64,000 bases of DNA from Clostridiales bacterium (GCA_019416455.1 DXXG01000028.1:62001-126000); one strand, 5' to 3'; counted from the stretch's first letter, positions 1-7,892 are shown. Numbers and translations: made by a program. Notes: generated by a model not told the origin, from the letters alone.

Positions 1-195
1 GGGCCGAGAGCCGCAGTGGATCCCTTTGCAGCGGGCCAGATAATCCTTGACCTTCATGCCTTGGGCCAAAGCAGCCACTCCCTGAGTGTTGCCGCTGCAT
101 CCGCCGGTAAACTTTACGGACTGGATCACGCCATCCTCAACAACAACATCAATGTGACGGGAACATACGCCTCTGGGCGTGTAGCTGATTTCCAT
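1..195 (-). CDS. TSCPD-domain protein (TIGR03905-like), C-terminus outside window
   Basis: This is the first 65 codons of a gene that runs off the left edge. The N-terminus reads MEISYTPRGVCSRHID and then KFTGGCSGNTQGV and GIHCGSRP, with cysteines at about 11, 33, 56 and 61. That spacing is typical of the small four-Cys TSCPD proteins (TIGR03905 family, usually about 80 residues), whose function is unknown. The family resembles the C-terminal TSCPD domain of some ribonucleotide reductases. The start is ATG, with AGGAAG about 12 bases upstream. The last conserved Cys-Pro-Asp stretch would lie outside the window. Confidence 0.8.
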   Translation of the reverse strand, partial: MEISYTPRGVCSRHIDVVVEDGVIQSVKFTGGCSGNTQGVAALAQGMKVKDYLARCKGIHCGSRP

Positions 196-283
196 AAGTT
201 AAGACGCGCTTCCTTTCTTTATTTTTCGTCTTTTTAATCTATCAAATTTCAAGAAAAATGTCAAGAAGGGGGCGCTGGCAAAG

Positions 284-1153
284 TCAGGGTTCACGAGGGG
301 CATCGAATAGAAATTCCGGCTGGAACCGCCGGCTGGTAACATTAAAGAGAACAATAGACAACACAGCAAGCACCACAATGATCCCCAGCAGCAGCGGAAC
401 CGTGATCTGAAAAGCACCGGTGAACTGACCCAAATACAGGAGAAGCAGCGGAAGCATAAGATACCCCATAGTTTGCAGGGCTTCCCCGGAACTGTGAACT
501 CTGGAAAATTCCCAGCTGACGAAAACCACCGAAAACAGTGCCAGCACCGGTACAAACAGCAACAGGCAGATAATCCATTCCAAATTCAGGAAAAAAGGCG
601 CTCCCATAAGCAACTCCGCCACAGATACGGTAATGGTAAAGGCTACAAAAGACACAAAGGAAATGGCTACCGACAGAAGGGTGCAGCAGGTCACTTTCGC
701 GTGAAGGATGGATTTTCCGTCAATGGCGGAAAGCATCAGCGTTTCGAGAGTACGCCCTTCCTTTTCCCCAACGAACACTTTGGAGGCAGCAAGCACGGAA
801 CAAATAATGGGCACACAGAGAAACAACATAGGACAAAGCAGGCTTGTAAAGGCAGCCATCCACTGACGGCGTGGTCCGTATTTCTCCACCCCGGCGATCA
901 AAGCCGCGATCTTCTTCGGCAAAGTAAGGTCATCTGCTGTGGGTAGAAAGCTGATCGCCACTGAATACACCAAGGGAATCACCACTACCAGGACTACCGG
1001 CAGAAGCATCAGCAGCGCCCGAGTTCCTTTGCTCCTCCAAAGGGCACTCAGATCTTTTTCCACTAAGACGATCTCCGCGGAAGAGAACACCTTGCCCAGG
1101 TCAAACCTCTTCTGAGAACTCTTGGAAGAGCTCTTCGCTCTCTTCTCCCCCAT
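284..1153 (-). CDS. ABC-2 type transporter permease
   Basis: Membrane subunit of an ABC exporter paired with the ATPase gene just upstream. The protein has a basic N-terminal stretch, then a membrane segment rich in Leu/Val, a long loop, and about five more hydrophobic segments to the C-terminus. The loop motif GEKEGRTLETLM is typical of ABC-2 permeases, in which the ATPase-contacting loop sits after the second helix. I chose the ATG at 1153 because GGAGAAGGA lies 4-5 bases upstream; the frame stays open to 1288. A GTG at 1090, just after the ATPase stop, is an alternative that would remove a poorly conserved-looking 21-residue leader. With the ATG, the gene overlaps the ATPase by 53 bases. 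The substrate cannot be told from sequence. Confidence 0.75.
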   Translation of the reverse strand: MGEKRAKSSSKSSQKRFDLGKVFSSAEIVLVEKDLSALWRSKGTRALLMLLPVVLVVVIPLVYSVAISFLPTADDLTLPKKIAALIAGVEKYGPRRQWMAAFTSLLCPMLFLCVPIICSVLAASKVFVGEKEGRTLETLMLSAIDGKSILHAKVTCCTLLSVAISFVSFVAFTITVSVAELLMGAPFFLNLEWIICLLLFVPVLALFSVVFVSWEFSRVHSSGEALQTMGYLMLPLLLLYLGQFTGAFQITVPLLLGIIVVLAVLSIVLFNVTSRRFQPEFLFDAPREP

Positions 1154-2195
1154 CGGTTCCTTCTCCAATGACCGGGTCCTCTGGATCCTCTCTGAAGAAC
1201 TCTTCCTCTCCGGTGTCTCCCTCCGTGACCGGCTCTCCTTCTTCCCAGAGGGTGTCATCCTCCGGGCGTTCGTCTCTCTCACCATCATTCACCTTCTTTC
1301 TTCTTCCTTCTGACCAGGCGGTAAAGATTTCCTCTAAAGTGGGATAGACCAAACGGGCCTCATAGAGAGACAACCCTTCTTCTACTGCCTGAGCGATAAT
1401 CTTGGGCATATCTTTTTCGCTTTCCAACTCTTTTTCCCAGAAACCGTCCACAAATCGGAATCCGGCCGGTCCCGGACAGTCCTCAGCAACGCGCAGCCGA
1501 GCTTTGAAACACACTCCCGCGCCATCCCGCAGACTTTCCAGGTCACCTTTGGCCAGCAAAGCCCCGTCTTTCAAAATGGCGAAATTCTGACAAAATCTCT
1601 GAGCGTAACTCATATTGGAACTGCAAAGGAACAAACTCGTTCCCTCTTCCTCCGCAGCGTAGGAGAACATTCTCTGGATCCCTTCAGCGGTTTCCTGGTC
1701 CAGACTGCCGGAAGGCTCGTCCACTAGCAGGACTTTAGGGCTATGCATCAACGCCCGGGCCAAAGACGCCCTGCGCAGCACTCCCGTGGGAAGCTGCTCC
1801 ACAGGAAGATCCCTCCCCTCCCAGATGTCCAGCTTATGAAGAAGCAAGGAAGAGCGTTCCAAGGCGTCGTTGTCATCTAAGCCGTGAAGTCCGGCGAAAA
1901 AACGCAGATTCTCCCACAGGGTCATCCCTGTGTAGAGCCGGGCGGAATCCAGCACCGTACCAACTAACCCATGAAGCCGGTTCGGCTCATGGGCCGGAGA
2001 AAGCCCCAGCACAGTGCATTCTCCGGAGGTAGGCCTGGCCAGGCCGGAAAGGAGTCGGATCAGTGTGGTCTTGCCGCAGCCCCTTTTTCCGATGCACCCG
2101 AAGGTTTCCCCTTGGGGGACCTGAAGATTCAAGCCGGCCAGGACAGCCTTTCCGCCGTATTCTTTTGTCAGATCAAAAGCAGTGATGGCGTCCAT
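1101..2195 (-). CDS. ABC transporter ATPase with degenerate motifs and acidic C-terminal tail
   Basis: Cytoplasmic nucleotide-binding subunit of the ABC-2 pair. Walker A is intact (GKRGCGKT, residues 36-43), as is Walker B (VLLVDEP, 155-161) with its catalytic Glu and the D-loop GSLD. Other motifs have drifted. The Q-loop position is Asp (VLDSA, about 83), the signature is LPTGV (135-139) where LSGG(M/Q) is expected, and the switch His is Asn (SSN, 194). After about residue 300 comes a strongly acidic, low-complexity tail of about 60 residues that shares its DNA with the permease start region. The ATG at 2195 has AAGGAGA seven bases upstream. It was read as an ABC-2 exporter ATPase; reduced or asymmetric ATP hydrolysis is an inference. 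Confidence 0.85.
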   Translation of the reverse strand: MDAITAFDLTKEYGGKAVLAGLNLQVPQGETFGCIGKRGCGKTTLIRLLSGLARPTSGECTVLGLSPAHEPNRLHGLVGTVLDSARLYTGMTLWENLRFFAGLHGLDDNDALERSSLLLHKLDIWEGRDLPVEQLPTGVLRRASLARALMHSPKVLLVDEPSGSLDQETAEGIQRMFSYAAEEEGTSLFLCSSNMSYAQRFCQNFAILKDGALLAKGDLESLRDGAGVCFKARLRVAEDCPGPAGFRFVDGFWEKELESEKDMPKIIAQAVEEGLSLYEARLVYPTLEEIFTAWSEGRRKKVNDGERDERPEDDTLWEEGEPVTEGDTGEEEFFREDPEDPVIGEGTDGGEESEELFQEFSEEV

Positions 2196-2216
2196 AAGCA
2201 GTCTCCTTTCGGAATA

Positions 2217-2804
2217 TCAGTGGCGTACGTCCGAGGTACCGTGCTCCCTTAAATACGTGGCTTCCAAATCTGCCAAATGGAGTTTTACAGCCAAGGGATA
2301 GCGGTCATACGCCAGACTGATTGCGAAATTACCACCCTTTACGGCGTCGTCAAAACCACCCATGTGCCAACGGATCGCCATGGCCTCCGCCGGCTTCAGC
2401 CGGATAAAGCGCTCGATCAGGTACACGGACTTTTCACCATGGCCATAGGGAAAAGCGTCCTCTACGGAATAATAGGGGCGTTTCTCCCACTGACCTGTTT
2501 CCTCGTTTTTCACGTTTCGGGTAGAGATCTTATAAAATTGCGCTTTGCACACATCGTGGAGCAGTCCGCACAAAGCGAAGCTCTCCTCACTGTCCCCTTC
2601 CTCAAAGTACTTTTCTCTCAGTACTTTATACACGTTCAAGCTGTGCTGCACCAGACCAAATTCGCAGGCACAATGAAATTTTGTACTGGCAGGCGCGGTG
2701 AAAAAATCTGTTTTCTCCAGCCAGGCCAGCAGCTGTTCCCCGCCTGCTCTGGTGACATGTTCCTGAAAAAGCCCGCAAAATTCTTCTTTATACCCATTCT
2801 CCAT
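2217..2804 (-). CDS. HD-domain phosphohydrolase
   Basis: A 195-residue single-domain HD protein. The metal-binding pattern can be followed: LVQHSLNV (first His, about 54), LLHDVCK (the HD pair, about 83), HGEKSV and RWHMGG further on, and a late Asp in LHLADLEA. The arrangement resembles the HD domains of clostridial predicted hydrolases related to the C-terminal domain of YhaM-type nucleases. There is no OB-fold or other domain, so a nuclease role is not supported. It lies 21 bases upstream of the ABC ATPase start in the same direction and is probably co-transcribed with the exporter. The substrate is unknown. Confidence 0.8.
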   Translation of the reverse strand: MENGYKEEFCGLFQEHVTRAGGEQLLAWLEKTDFFTAPASTKFHCACEFGLVQHSLNVYKVLREKYFEEGDSEESFALCGLLHDVCKAQFYKISTRNVKNEETGQWEKRPYYSVEDAFPYGHGEKSVYLIERFIRLKPAEAMAIRWHMGGFDDAVKGGNFAISLAYDRYPLAVKLHLADLEATYLREHGTSDVRH

Positions 2805-2911
2805 GGTTTCTTTCCCCTATTTCATGAAAGAGCGTCTTGGCTGCTCCTTTTTCTACAAGGATACCACAAAAGACTGCCCATTTCAATTTGAAATGTATGA
2901 ACGATTTTGCA

Positions 2912-2938
2912 ACAAAAAAGAGCTGCCGAAGCAGCCCG
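2912..2938 (-). terminator. Rho-independent terminator after the YitT gene
   Basis: On the minus strand, GGGCTGC-TTC-GGCAGCtC is followed by six T. It starts a few bases past the YitT stop codon at 2946. Confidence 0.85.
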
Positions 2939-2945
2939 TTTTAGA

Positions 2946-3836
2946 TCAGTCGGACCGAAACCCTTTGCCGATGATCTCGCTGGTATTGGTAATAAACATA
3001 AAGGAATGAGGATCGATCTCCTTGCACTTCTGGCGGAGCCGAACGGCTTCCCCACGACGAACAGCAGTCAGGACTACCTTCCGCTCTGTATGAGAGTAGG
3101 CGCCCTCGCCGTCCACCACAGTGGAGCTATGATGCAAGTCTTTGATGATAAAATCACAGATCTCCTTGGGTTTGGACGTGACGATGGAGAAAAATTTGCA
3201 GAGGTTAATGCTTTCGATCACAGAATCCACCACAAACGCCTTAAGGAACAAACCCAAAATGGAGAACATACCAGTCTCGATACCAAAGAAAAAGACGGAT
3301 GCCAAGGCAATGACGCTGTCACTGACGAACAAGGCTTTGCCGATATCGGAAATGCTGGTGTATTTTTTCAGGATCATGGCCACGATATCAGTGCCGCCAC
3401 TGGAAGCGTTATAATTGAACATCAACGCCGATCCTACCGCGGGAAGCATCATGGCGAAACAGAGCTCCAAAAGAGGCTGATTAGTAAAAGGACCGTCCAT
3501 GGGGAACAGCGTTTCCAGGATCCACGTCTCAAAGGAGTACATCAAAGTGCAGTAGGTGGTCCAGAAACCAAACTGCCTTCCCAAAAACAAATACCCCACT
3601 ACCAGCAGCAACACATTGATGATGGCCATCAGTGTGGCTGTGGAAAGGAAAGGCGTCAAGCTGCCCAGTATGATCGAAATACCGCTGACGCCGCCGGTAG
3701 AGAAGTTGTTGGGGAGCTTGAAAAAATAGACTCCGGTAGTCAGAAGCAGCACGCCAAGGTTGACCATCAAAAAGGCTTTCATGTTCTCTTTGGTAAGCAT
3801 GGAAGCAAGTCCATGCTGCCCGTTTTCACTTGCCAT
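2946..3836 (-). CDS. YitT family membrane protein (YitT membrane + DUF2179 domains)
   Basis: Integral membrane protein of the YitT family, 296 residues. Five to six hydrophobic helices carry the family motifs NNFSTGGVSGI (after helix 1) and NYNASSGGTDIVAMI (mid-protein). A soluble C-terminal DUF2179 domain (about residues 215-296) includes HSSTVVDGEGAYS and ends in ITNTSEIIGKGF. The family is widespread in Firmicutes; its biochemical role is unknown. The ATG at 3836 is preferred over one at 3851 because GAGGGA lies about eight bases before it. It is a single-gene unit with its own promoter and terminator. Confidence 0.9.
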   Translation of the reverse strand: MASENGQHGLASMLTKENMKAFLMVNLGVLLLTTGVYFFKLPNNFSTGGVSGISIILGSLTPFLSTATLMAIINVLLLVVGYLFLGRQFGFWTTYCTLMYSFETWILETLFPMDGPFTNQPLLELCFAMMLPAVGSALMFNYNASSGGTDIVAMILKKYTSISDIGKALFVSDSVIALASVFFFGIETGMFSILGLFLKAFVVDSVIESINLCKFFSIVTSKPKEICDFIIKDLHHSSTVVDGEGAYSHTERKVVLTAVRRGEAVRLRQKCKEIDPHSFMFITNTSEIIGKGFRSD

Positions 3837-3933
3837 TGTTCCATCCCTCAATATTTTGTTTTTCTGAGAATCCCTTTATCTGTCTCCTGCACGTGGACAC
3901 AGAGGCTTCTTCGGCGATTCCCAAACCGTTGAG

Positions 3934-3962
3934 ATTCTACCACAACAGGGTGATTTTTACAA
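3934..3962 (-). promoter_or_regulatory. Probable sigma-A promoter for the YitT gene
   Basis: On the minus strand, TTGTAA and TAGAAT are separated by 17 bases, about 100 bases upstream of the YitT start. The -35 match is only moderate. Confidence 0.5.
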
Positions 3963-3972
3963 CCATTTTTGT

Positions 3973-4007
3973 AAAAAAAGTGCCCCCGATTTGTTCGAAG
4001 GCACTTT
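3973..4007 (-). terminator. Terminator after the sugar isomerase gene
   Basis: On the minus strand, AAAGTGCC and GGCACTTT form a stem followed by a run of T, 16 bases past the isomerase stop. Confidence 0.8.
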
Positions 4008-4022
4008 ATCACGCTAATTAAT

Positions 4023-4865
4023 TCACTTAGTGTATTCCTGGAGAAAACGCACAGCAAGGGCGATATCCGCGGTGGGGTCGTCTCCCACTTCCCGCTCGAT
4101 GGTGAGGAAGCCCTTATAGCCGATCTCATCCAACGCTTTCAGGTAGTTGGGAAAGTCTACATCTCCCTGCCCTAAAGGCAGCTCGATATAAGAGCTGTCC
4201 TGGAGCATTTCAGATTCCACCATGCCGTAAAGAACCTCAGGATCCACATAATGGAGCCGGCGGCCGTCCTTGGCGTGGGTGTGCACGATGTAATCTTTCA
4301 AAGTATAGACAGCCTGCACCGGATCGTCCCCTGTGACCATGACGAAGTTGGCAGGGTCCAGATTCACGGCCACACCGGTGGAATGGAGTCCATCCAAAAA
4401 GCCTTTCAGGGTTGCAGCAGGCTCGGGACCAGTCTCAATGGCAAAATGTGCTTGAAGAGAATCGGCGTAAGCTGCCAGCTTTCCGCAGGCTTCCTCCATG
4501 ATTCCGTACCGGGGATGGGTCTTCTCCCCCGGAACTACGCCGATGTGGGTGGTGACAACGTCAGTCTCCAGATCTTTGGCCAAATCCAAAATACGCTTGG
4601 ACTCTTCGATTAGCCCAGGATTCTTCTCAGGATCACCGAATCCCTGACCCAGATCTCCGCACAGGGCAGAAATCACCAGGCCGTGATCTTTTACCGCCTT
4701 GAGAAACTCACGACGACGCTGGGGAGTCATCTCCTTAGGAGACATTTCCCCACGGGTGGCGTATACCTGGATGCCTTGAGCTCCCAAAGACTGAGCTTTT
4801 TCCAAGGCGGTGTTCACGTCGGTGCGGAAAGAATCCAGCATAACTCCAATAGAAAAGGGATACAT
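4023..4865 (-). CDS. Sugar phosphate isomerase/epimerase (AP endonuclease family 2 TIM barrel)
   Basis: A 280-residue TIM-barrel protein of the xylose-isomerase-like/IolE-IolI superfamily. Barrel-strand motifs with metal or substrate residues are visible: TTHIGVVP, FAIETGPE, VNLDPANF, VHTHAKDG and ELPLGQGDVDF, ending with LTIEREVG. The metal-binding Glu, Asp, His and Glu are therefore present. The gene lies 31 bases downstream of a Gfo/Idh/MocA dehydrogenase and is probably co-transcribed; this pairing is common in inositol-like or uronic-acid-like sugar catabolism. The exact substrate cannot be assigned. The ATG has a GAAAGGAGC-type site upstream. Confidence 0.85.
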   Translation of the reverse strand: MYPFSIGVMLDSFRTDVNTALEKAQSLGAQGIQVYATRGEMSPKEMTPQRRREFLKAVKDHGLVISALCGDLGQGFGDPEKNPGLIEESKRILDLAKDLETDVVTTHIGVVPGEKTHPRYGIMEEACGKLAAYADSLQAHFAIETGPEPAATLKGFLDGLHSTGVAVNLDPANFVMVTGDDPVQAVYTLKDYIVHTHAKDGRRLHYVDPEVLYGMVESEMLQDSSYIELPLGQGDVDFPNYLKALDEIGYKGFLTIEREVGDDPTADIALAVRFLQEYTK

Positions 4866-4896
4866 AACAACTCGCTCCTTTCAAACCCAATAGGAT

Positions 4897-5958
4897 TTAC
4901 TCCAGCACGATCTCACGATGCTGCTCGGCGGAATCATAGATGGCCTGCATCATCTTGGCAGTGACGATCACTGTGTCGATATGAGAGGGCAGTTTTTTTC
5001 CGGTTTTGATACAGTCTATGAAGGCGTCGATCTCGTTCTGGAACATGTCTCTCGTCTCAAATTTAGGCACGTAGTCGATCAGGGCGCCATTTTCCGTGGT
5101 GTACAAGGTGAAGTCCTGACCGTAGCGCAGACGGATACCGCCCTTGTCGCCCATGAAATCGATGTAACGCTCCTCTTCCCCAATATTCTGGGCCCAAGCT
5201 CCGTTGATAGTGATGACAGGTCCAGAGGTGCGCACCATGCCGGTAACGGAATCATCTACGTCGTAAACACCGTTGTAATTTTTGGTCTGAGAAGCCCACA
5301 TGTCCGTGTAGACATAATTTCTCATATCCTTGCCCAGCTTGCAGAAGGTCTCACCAGTGACGGTTTTAATAGCGGGATCGCCGCAGCAATACATGACAAT
5401 GTCCAGATAATGGACGCCCCAGTCGATGAGCGCGCCACCGCCAGCGATCTCTTTCGTGGTGAACGCGCCGCCCAAACCAGGAATGGAGCGGTGAGCTCGG
5501 AAACTGACATACACATGATGGATGGTTCCCAGTTTACCCTGATCGATGTACTCTTTGATGCGGTTGACAGCGTCGTTGAAGCGGTTGACCACACCGATAT
5601 TCAGAACCTTCCCCGCCTCATGCTGGACTTTCTGCATCTCCAAAGCTTCGGCATAGGTGCGGGCAGCAGGCTTTTCACAGAGCACGTTTTTTCCCGCACG
5701 TAGGGCGTCTATGGCGATCAGAGGATGCACGTTGTTGGGGGTGCAGACAGAAACAGCTTCCACTTCCGGATCTTCCAACACCTGATGATAATCGGTCACA
5801 GCGATGCCGCAGCCGTACTTTTCCACTGCTGCTTGAGCACGCTCCGGGATGATGTCACAGAAATATTTGATCTCCGCCTCCTGGTTATTCATATAGGAGG
5901 GGATATGGGCGGCGTTGGCAATGGTGCCGCAGCCGATAACAGCAACTTTCACGTTCAA
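4897..5958 (-). CDS. Gfo/Idh/MocA family NAD(P)-dependent oxidoreductase
   Basis: A 353-residue sugar or polyol dehydrogenase. The N-terminal Rossmann fold has the dinucleotide motif VIGCGTIA (residues 7-14). The catalytic-loop motif CEKPAA (about 94-99) carries the Lys, and DWGVHYLDIVMY (about 180) carries the His/Asp expected in the C-terminal half. It is the first gene of a two-gene unit with the isomerase at 4023-4865. Related family members oxidise inositol, glucose-fructose type sugars or N-acetylated sugars; the substrate is unassigned. A good promoter lies at 6014-6043. Confidence 0.85.
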   Translation of the reverse strand: MNVKVAVIGCGTIANAAHIPSYMNNQEAEIKYFCDIIPERAQAAVEKYGCGIAVTDYHQVLEDPEVEAVSVCTPNNVHPLIAIDALRAGKNVLCEKPAARTYAEALEMQKVQHEAGKVLNIGVVNRFNDAVNRIKEYIDQGKLGTIHHVYVSFRAHRSIPGLGGAFTTKEIAGGGALIDWGVHYLDIVMYCCGDPAIKTVTGETFCKLGKDMRNYVYTDMWASQTKNYNGVYDVDDSVTGMVRTSGPVITINGAWAQNIGEEERYIDFMGDKGGIRLRYGQDFTLYTTENGALIDYVPKFETRDMFQNEIDAFIDCIKTGKKLPSHIDTVIVTAKMMQAIYDSAEQHREIVLE

Positions 5959-6013
5959 TACACTTCCTTTTCCTGAGGATCGCCGCCATGCGCAGCGTCC
6001 TAATACTACGGTG

Positions 6014-6043
6014 ATTATAAACCAGCGAGCTTCTTTTTGTAAA
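6014..6043 (-). promoter_or_regulatory. Sigma-A promoter for the oxidoreductase-isomerase unit
   Basis: On the minus strand, TTTACA, an 18-base spacer and TATAAT lie about 55 bases upstream of the oxidoreductase start. Confidence 0.7.
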
Positions 6044-6102
6044 GCACATTTCCTTAAAAAAACTGACCAGAAATGAACCTGGAAGTTCTTTCAGTGGCTT
6101 TA

Positions 6103-6131
6103 TTTACACCCATGGGACTCCATGATATAAT
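6103..6131 (+). promoter_or_regulatory. Sigma-A promoter for the nitroreductase gene
   Basis: TTTACA, a 17-base spacer and TATAAT lie about 110 bases before the start codon, leaving an untranslated leader of about 100 bases in which I recognise no riboswitch. Confidence 0.7.
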
Positions 6132-6242
6132 ATTCCCAGACGTGGCGGGAACAGGCATTTCTTCACAGAGATGCTTTTGATTTGAGGGAGGTTCCCACAG
6201 CGTGTTTGACACTGCGAAATTTTAGATTGGAGGAGAATCGCC

Positions 6243-6953
6243 ATGAACGAGACATTGGAAGTATTGATGAAACGGAAATCCGTGCGGGTATTTGAGCAGA
6301 AGCCTATCGGCCCCGAGGAGAAACAGGCAATCCTTGCCGCCGCTATGCGGGCGCCCACCGCGGGAAACTCCATGCTCTATTCCATTCTGGATGTAACCGA
6401 CCAAGCCCTGAAGGATAAACTGGCCGTGACCTGTGATCATCAGCCTTTTATCGCTTCGGCTCCTATGGTACTGGTCTTTTTGGCGGACTACCGCCGCTGG
6501 GTCCGGAAATTTCACCAAGCTGGATGCGAGAATGTGCCGGAGCCCCGGCTGAGCGACCTGATCCTTGCCACCAATGACACAGTCATTGCCGCTCACGCCG
6601 CTTGTGTTGCCGCCGAGAGTCTGGGCATTGGTTCCTGCTACATTGGCGACATCATCGAGCAATGGGAGCAGCACCAGGAGATGTTCCACCTGCCCAAGTA
6701 TGTGGCTCCCGTTTCCATGCTGGTGTTCGGGTATCCCACCCAGCAGCAGAAAGACCGTCCTCAGACCAGCCGTTTCCCCCAGAAGATGATCGTTTTTGAA
6801 AACGAGTATCATGACCTCACCGATGAGGAGCTGCTGGAATACTACGACAACGACCGGGCCAAGGCTTTTTACAACCGGAAGTACGTTTCCGAGTTTGCCC
6901 AGGAAATGGTCCGCTCCGCTGAGGAGATCCTGAAAAACTGGGAAGGTAAATAA
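6243..6953 (+). CDS. Nitroreductase family protein (FMN-dependent)
   Basis: A 236-residue flavin oxidoreductase. The N-terminal RKSVRVF is the usual FMN-phosphate-binding start of the family, followed by MRAPTAGNS. A mid-protein helix (ACVAAESLGIGSCYIGDI) forms the dimer/FMN site, and VFGYP is the typical late strand. It is slightly longer than minimal NfsB-like enzymes owing to a C-terminal helix. The physiological electron acceptor is unknown. The ATG follows a strong GGAGGAG. It is monocistronic, with its own promoter and terminator. Confidence 0.9.
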   Translation: MNETLEVLMKRKSVRVFEQKPIGPEEKQAILAAAMRAPTAGNSMLYSILDVTDQALKDKLAVTCDHQPFIASAPMVLVFLADYRRWVRKFHQAGCENVPEPRLSDLILATNDTVIAAHAACVAAESLGIGSCYIGDIIEQWEQHQEMFHLPKYVAPVSMLVFGYPTQQQKDRPQTSRFPQKMIVFENEYHDLTDEELLEYYDNDRAKAFYNRKYVSEFAQEMVRSAEEILKNWEGK

Positions 6954-6968
6954 ACTATACGTAAAGCG

Positions 6969-6999
6969 AAAAAGACGTCCTTTTGGGGCGTCTTTTTTT
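6969..6999 (+). terminator. Terminator after the nitroreductase gene
   Basis: AAAAAGACG and CGTCTTTTT pair around an 11-base loop and end in seven T. Confidence 0.85.
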
Positions 7000-7009
7000 G
7001 CTTTCTCCC

Positions 7010-7038
7010 TTGACAACCAGGTCCTAGAGAAGTATACT
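7010..7038 (+). promoter_or_regulatory. Strong sigma-A promoter for padR-HAAS
   Basis: A consensus TTGACA, a 17-base spacer and TATACT, 51 bases before the padR start. A perfect inverted repeat begins ten bases after the -10 box. Confidence 0.9.
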
Positions 7039-7047
7039 TGAGCTAAT

Positions 7048-7068
7048 CTATTTAGCAATACTAAATAG
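7048..7068 (+). promoter_or_regulatory. Probable PadR operator (8-bp perfect inverted repeat)
   Basis: CTATTTAG-caata-CTAAATAG lies across the likely transcription start and early leader of the padR gene. Many PadR regulators bind AT-rich inverted repeats at their own promoters, so autorepression is likely. The assignment is inferred from position only. Confidence 0.65.
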
Positions 7069-7088
7069 CATCGGAAAGGAGTTGCGTT

Positions 7089-7445
7089 ATGGAAGGAAAA
7101 TATGTCCAGCAGTTCAAAAAAGGCTCGCTGGAAATGATCCTGCTGTGTCTCATCGCGCAAAAGGAGACGTACGGGTATGAAATCCTCACTCAGCTCAACG
7201 AGAACGGAGCCGCCGTTCTCGGTTACGCCCGGGAGGGAACCATATACCCCATCCTGTACCGGCTCCAGGAAGCAGGACTTGTCACCACACGGATGGCTCC
7301 TGCAGCGGCCAATGGAGGTTCCAAGAAATACTACTCCCTGACTGCAAAAGGACAGGAAACATTGAAGGAACTGATCGAATTTTGGGAGGACTATTCCCGT
7401 TGCGTGGACGGGTTCATCAAACAATATAAGGAGGAGAAACTATGA
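7089..7445 (+). CDS. PadR family transcriptional regulator
   Basis: A 118-residue winged-helix repressor. The sequence KGSLEMILLCLIAQKETYGYEI is the characteristic PadR N-terminal helix pair, then GTIYPILYRLQEAGLV forms the recognition helix and wing. SKKYYSLTAKGQE completes the winged helix before a C-terminal dimerisation helix. It overlaps the next gene by four bases (ATGA), the common PadR-HAAS arrangement in which the partner is a membrane protein. The inverted repeat at 7048-7068 is its likely operator. The start ATG has GGAAAGGAG upstream. Confidence 0.93.
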   Translation: MEGKYVQQFKKGSLEMILLCLIAQKETYGYEILTQLNENGAAVLGYAREGTIYPILYRLQEAGLVTTRMAPAAANGGSKKYYSLTAKGQETLKELIEFWEDYSRCVDGFIKQYKEEKL

Positions 7446-7891
7446 AACAGGAATACATTCGCCAAGTGGCACGCAGGCTGGATCTTTCAAAGAAGCAGAA
7501 ACATGAGATTCTCCGGGACTTGGAGGAAATGTTCGACTCAGCCCAGGAACATGGAGAAAGTGCGGACCAAGTGATCCGTCGCCTAGGCACACCCGAGGAA
7601 TACGCTCAAACCATCATGAGTCAGACAGAAGAACCGGGAAAGAAGTTTGGCAAGAACCTTTTAGGTCTGATTCTATCCTGCATTGTGGGAGTCCTTTGTC
7701 TGACGCTGTTCGCGGTGACACAGCAGTCCTGGGTCCCGGACAACGCCATTGGCGCTGCTCAAGGAGTCACCGGTATCCAGATAGTGGGAGGCTTCGATCT
7801 CTCCCCTATTCTATTAGTAGCGGGGACTTTGGCCTTCTTGCTTGCACTGTTTTTCGTTCGGAAACTGGTTCGGCAAAGAAAGCGTGGATGA
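7442..7891 (+). CDS. HAAS/DUF1700-type membrane protein
   Basis: A 149-residue protein. An N-terminal helical domain (about residues 1-60, RLDLSKKQKHEILRDLEE and RRLGTPEEYA) matches the HAAS/DUF1700 pattern seen in proteins partnered with PadR regulators. Two membrane segments follow (about 72-92 and 120-140). It is translationally coupled to padR by a 4-base overlap. Such pairs are thought to sense envelope or membrane stress; here that is inference. A strong terminator follows directly. Confidence 0.8.
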   Translation: MKQEYIRQVARRLDLSKKQKHEILRDLEEMFDSAQEHGESADQVIRRLGTPEEYAQTIMSQTEEPGKKFGKNLLGLILSCIVGVLCLTLFAVTQQSWVPDNAIGAAQGVTGIQIVGGFDLSPILLVAGTLAFLLALFFVRKLVRQRKRG

Positions 7892-7892
7892 C

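Noticed and set aside
16..237. Plus-strand open frame at the left edge
   Set aside because: The minus strand encodes the TSCPD protein with the conserved Cys pattern and a ribosome site.
7048..7068. Possible attachment or insertion target
   Set aside because: There is no second copy, integrase or transposase; its place in the promoter fits an operator.
6222..7424. 400-codon open frame antisense to nitroreductase and padR
   Set aside because: It crosses two real genes, a terminator and a promoter.
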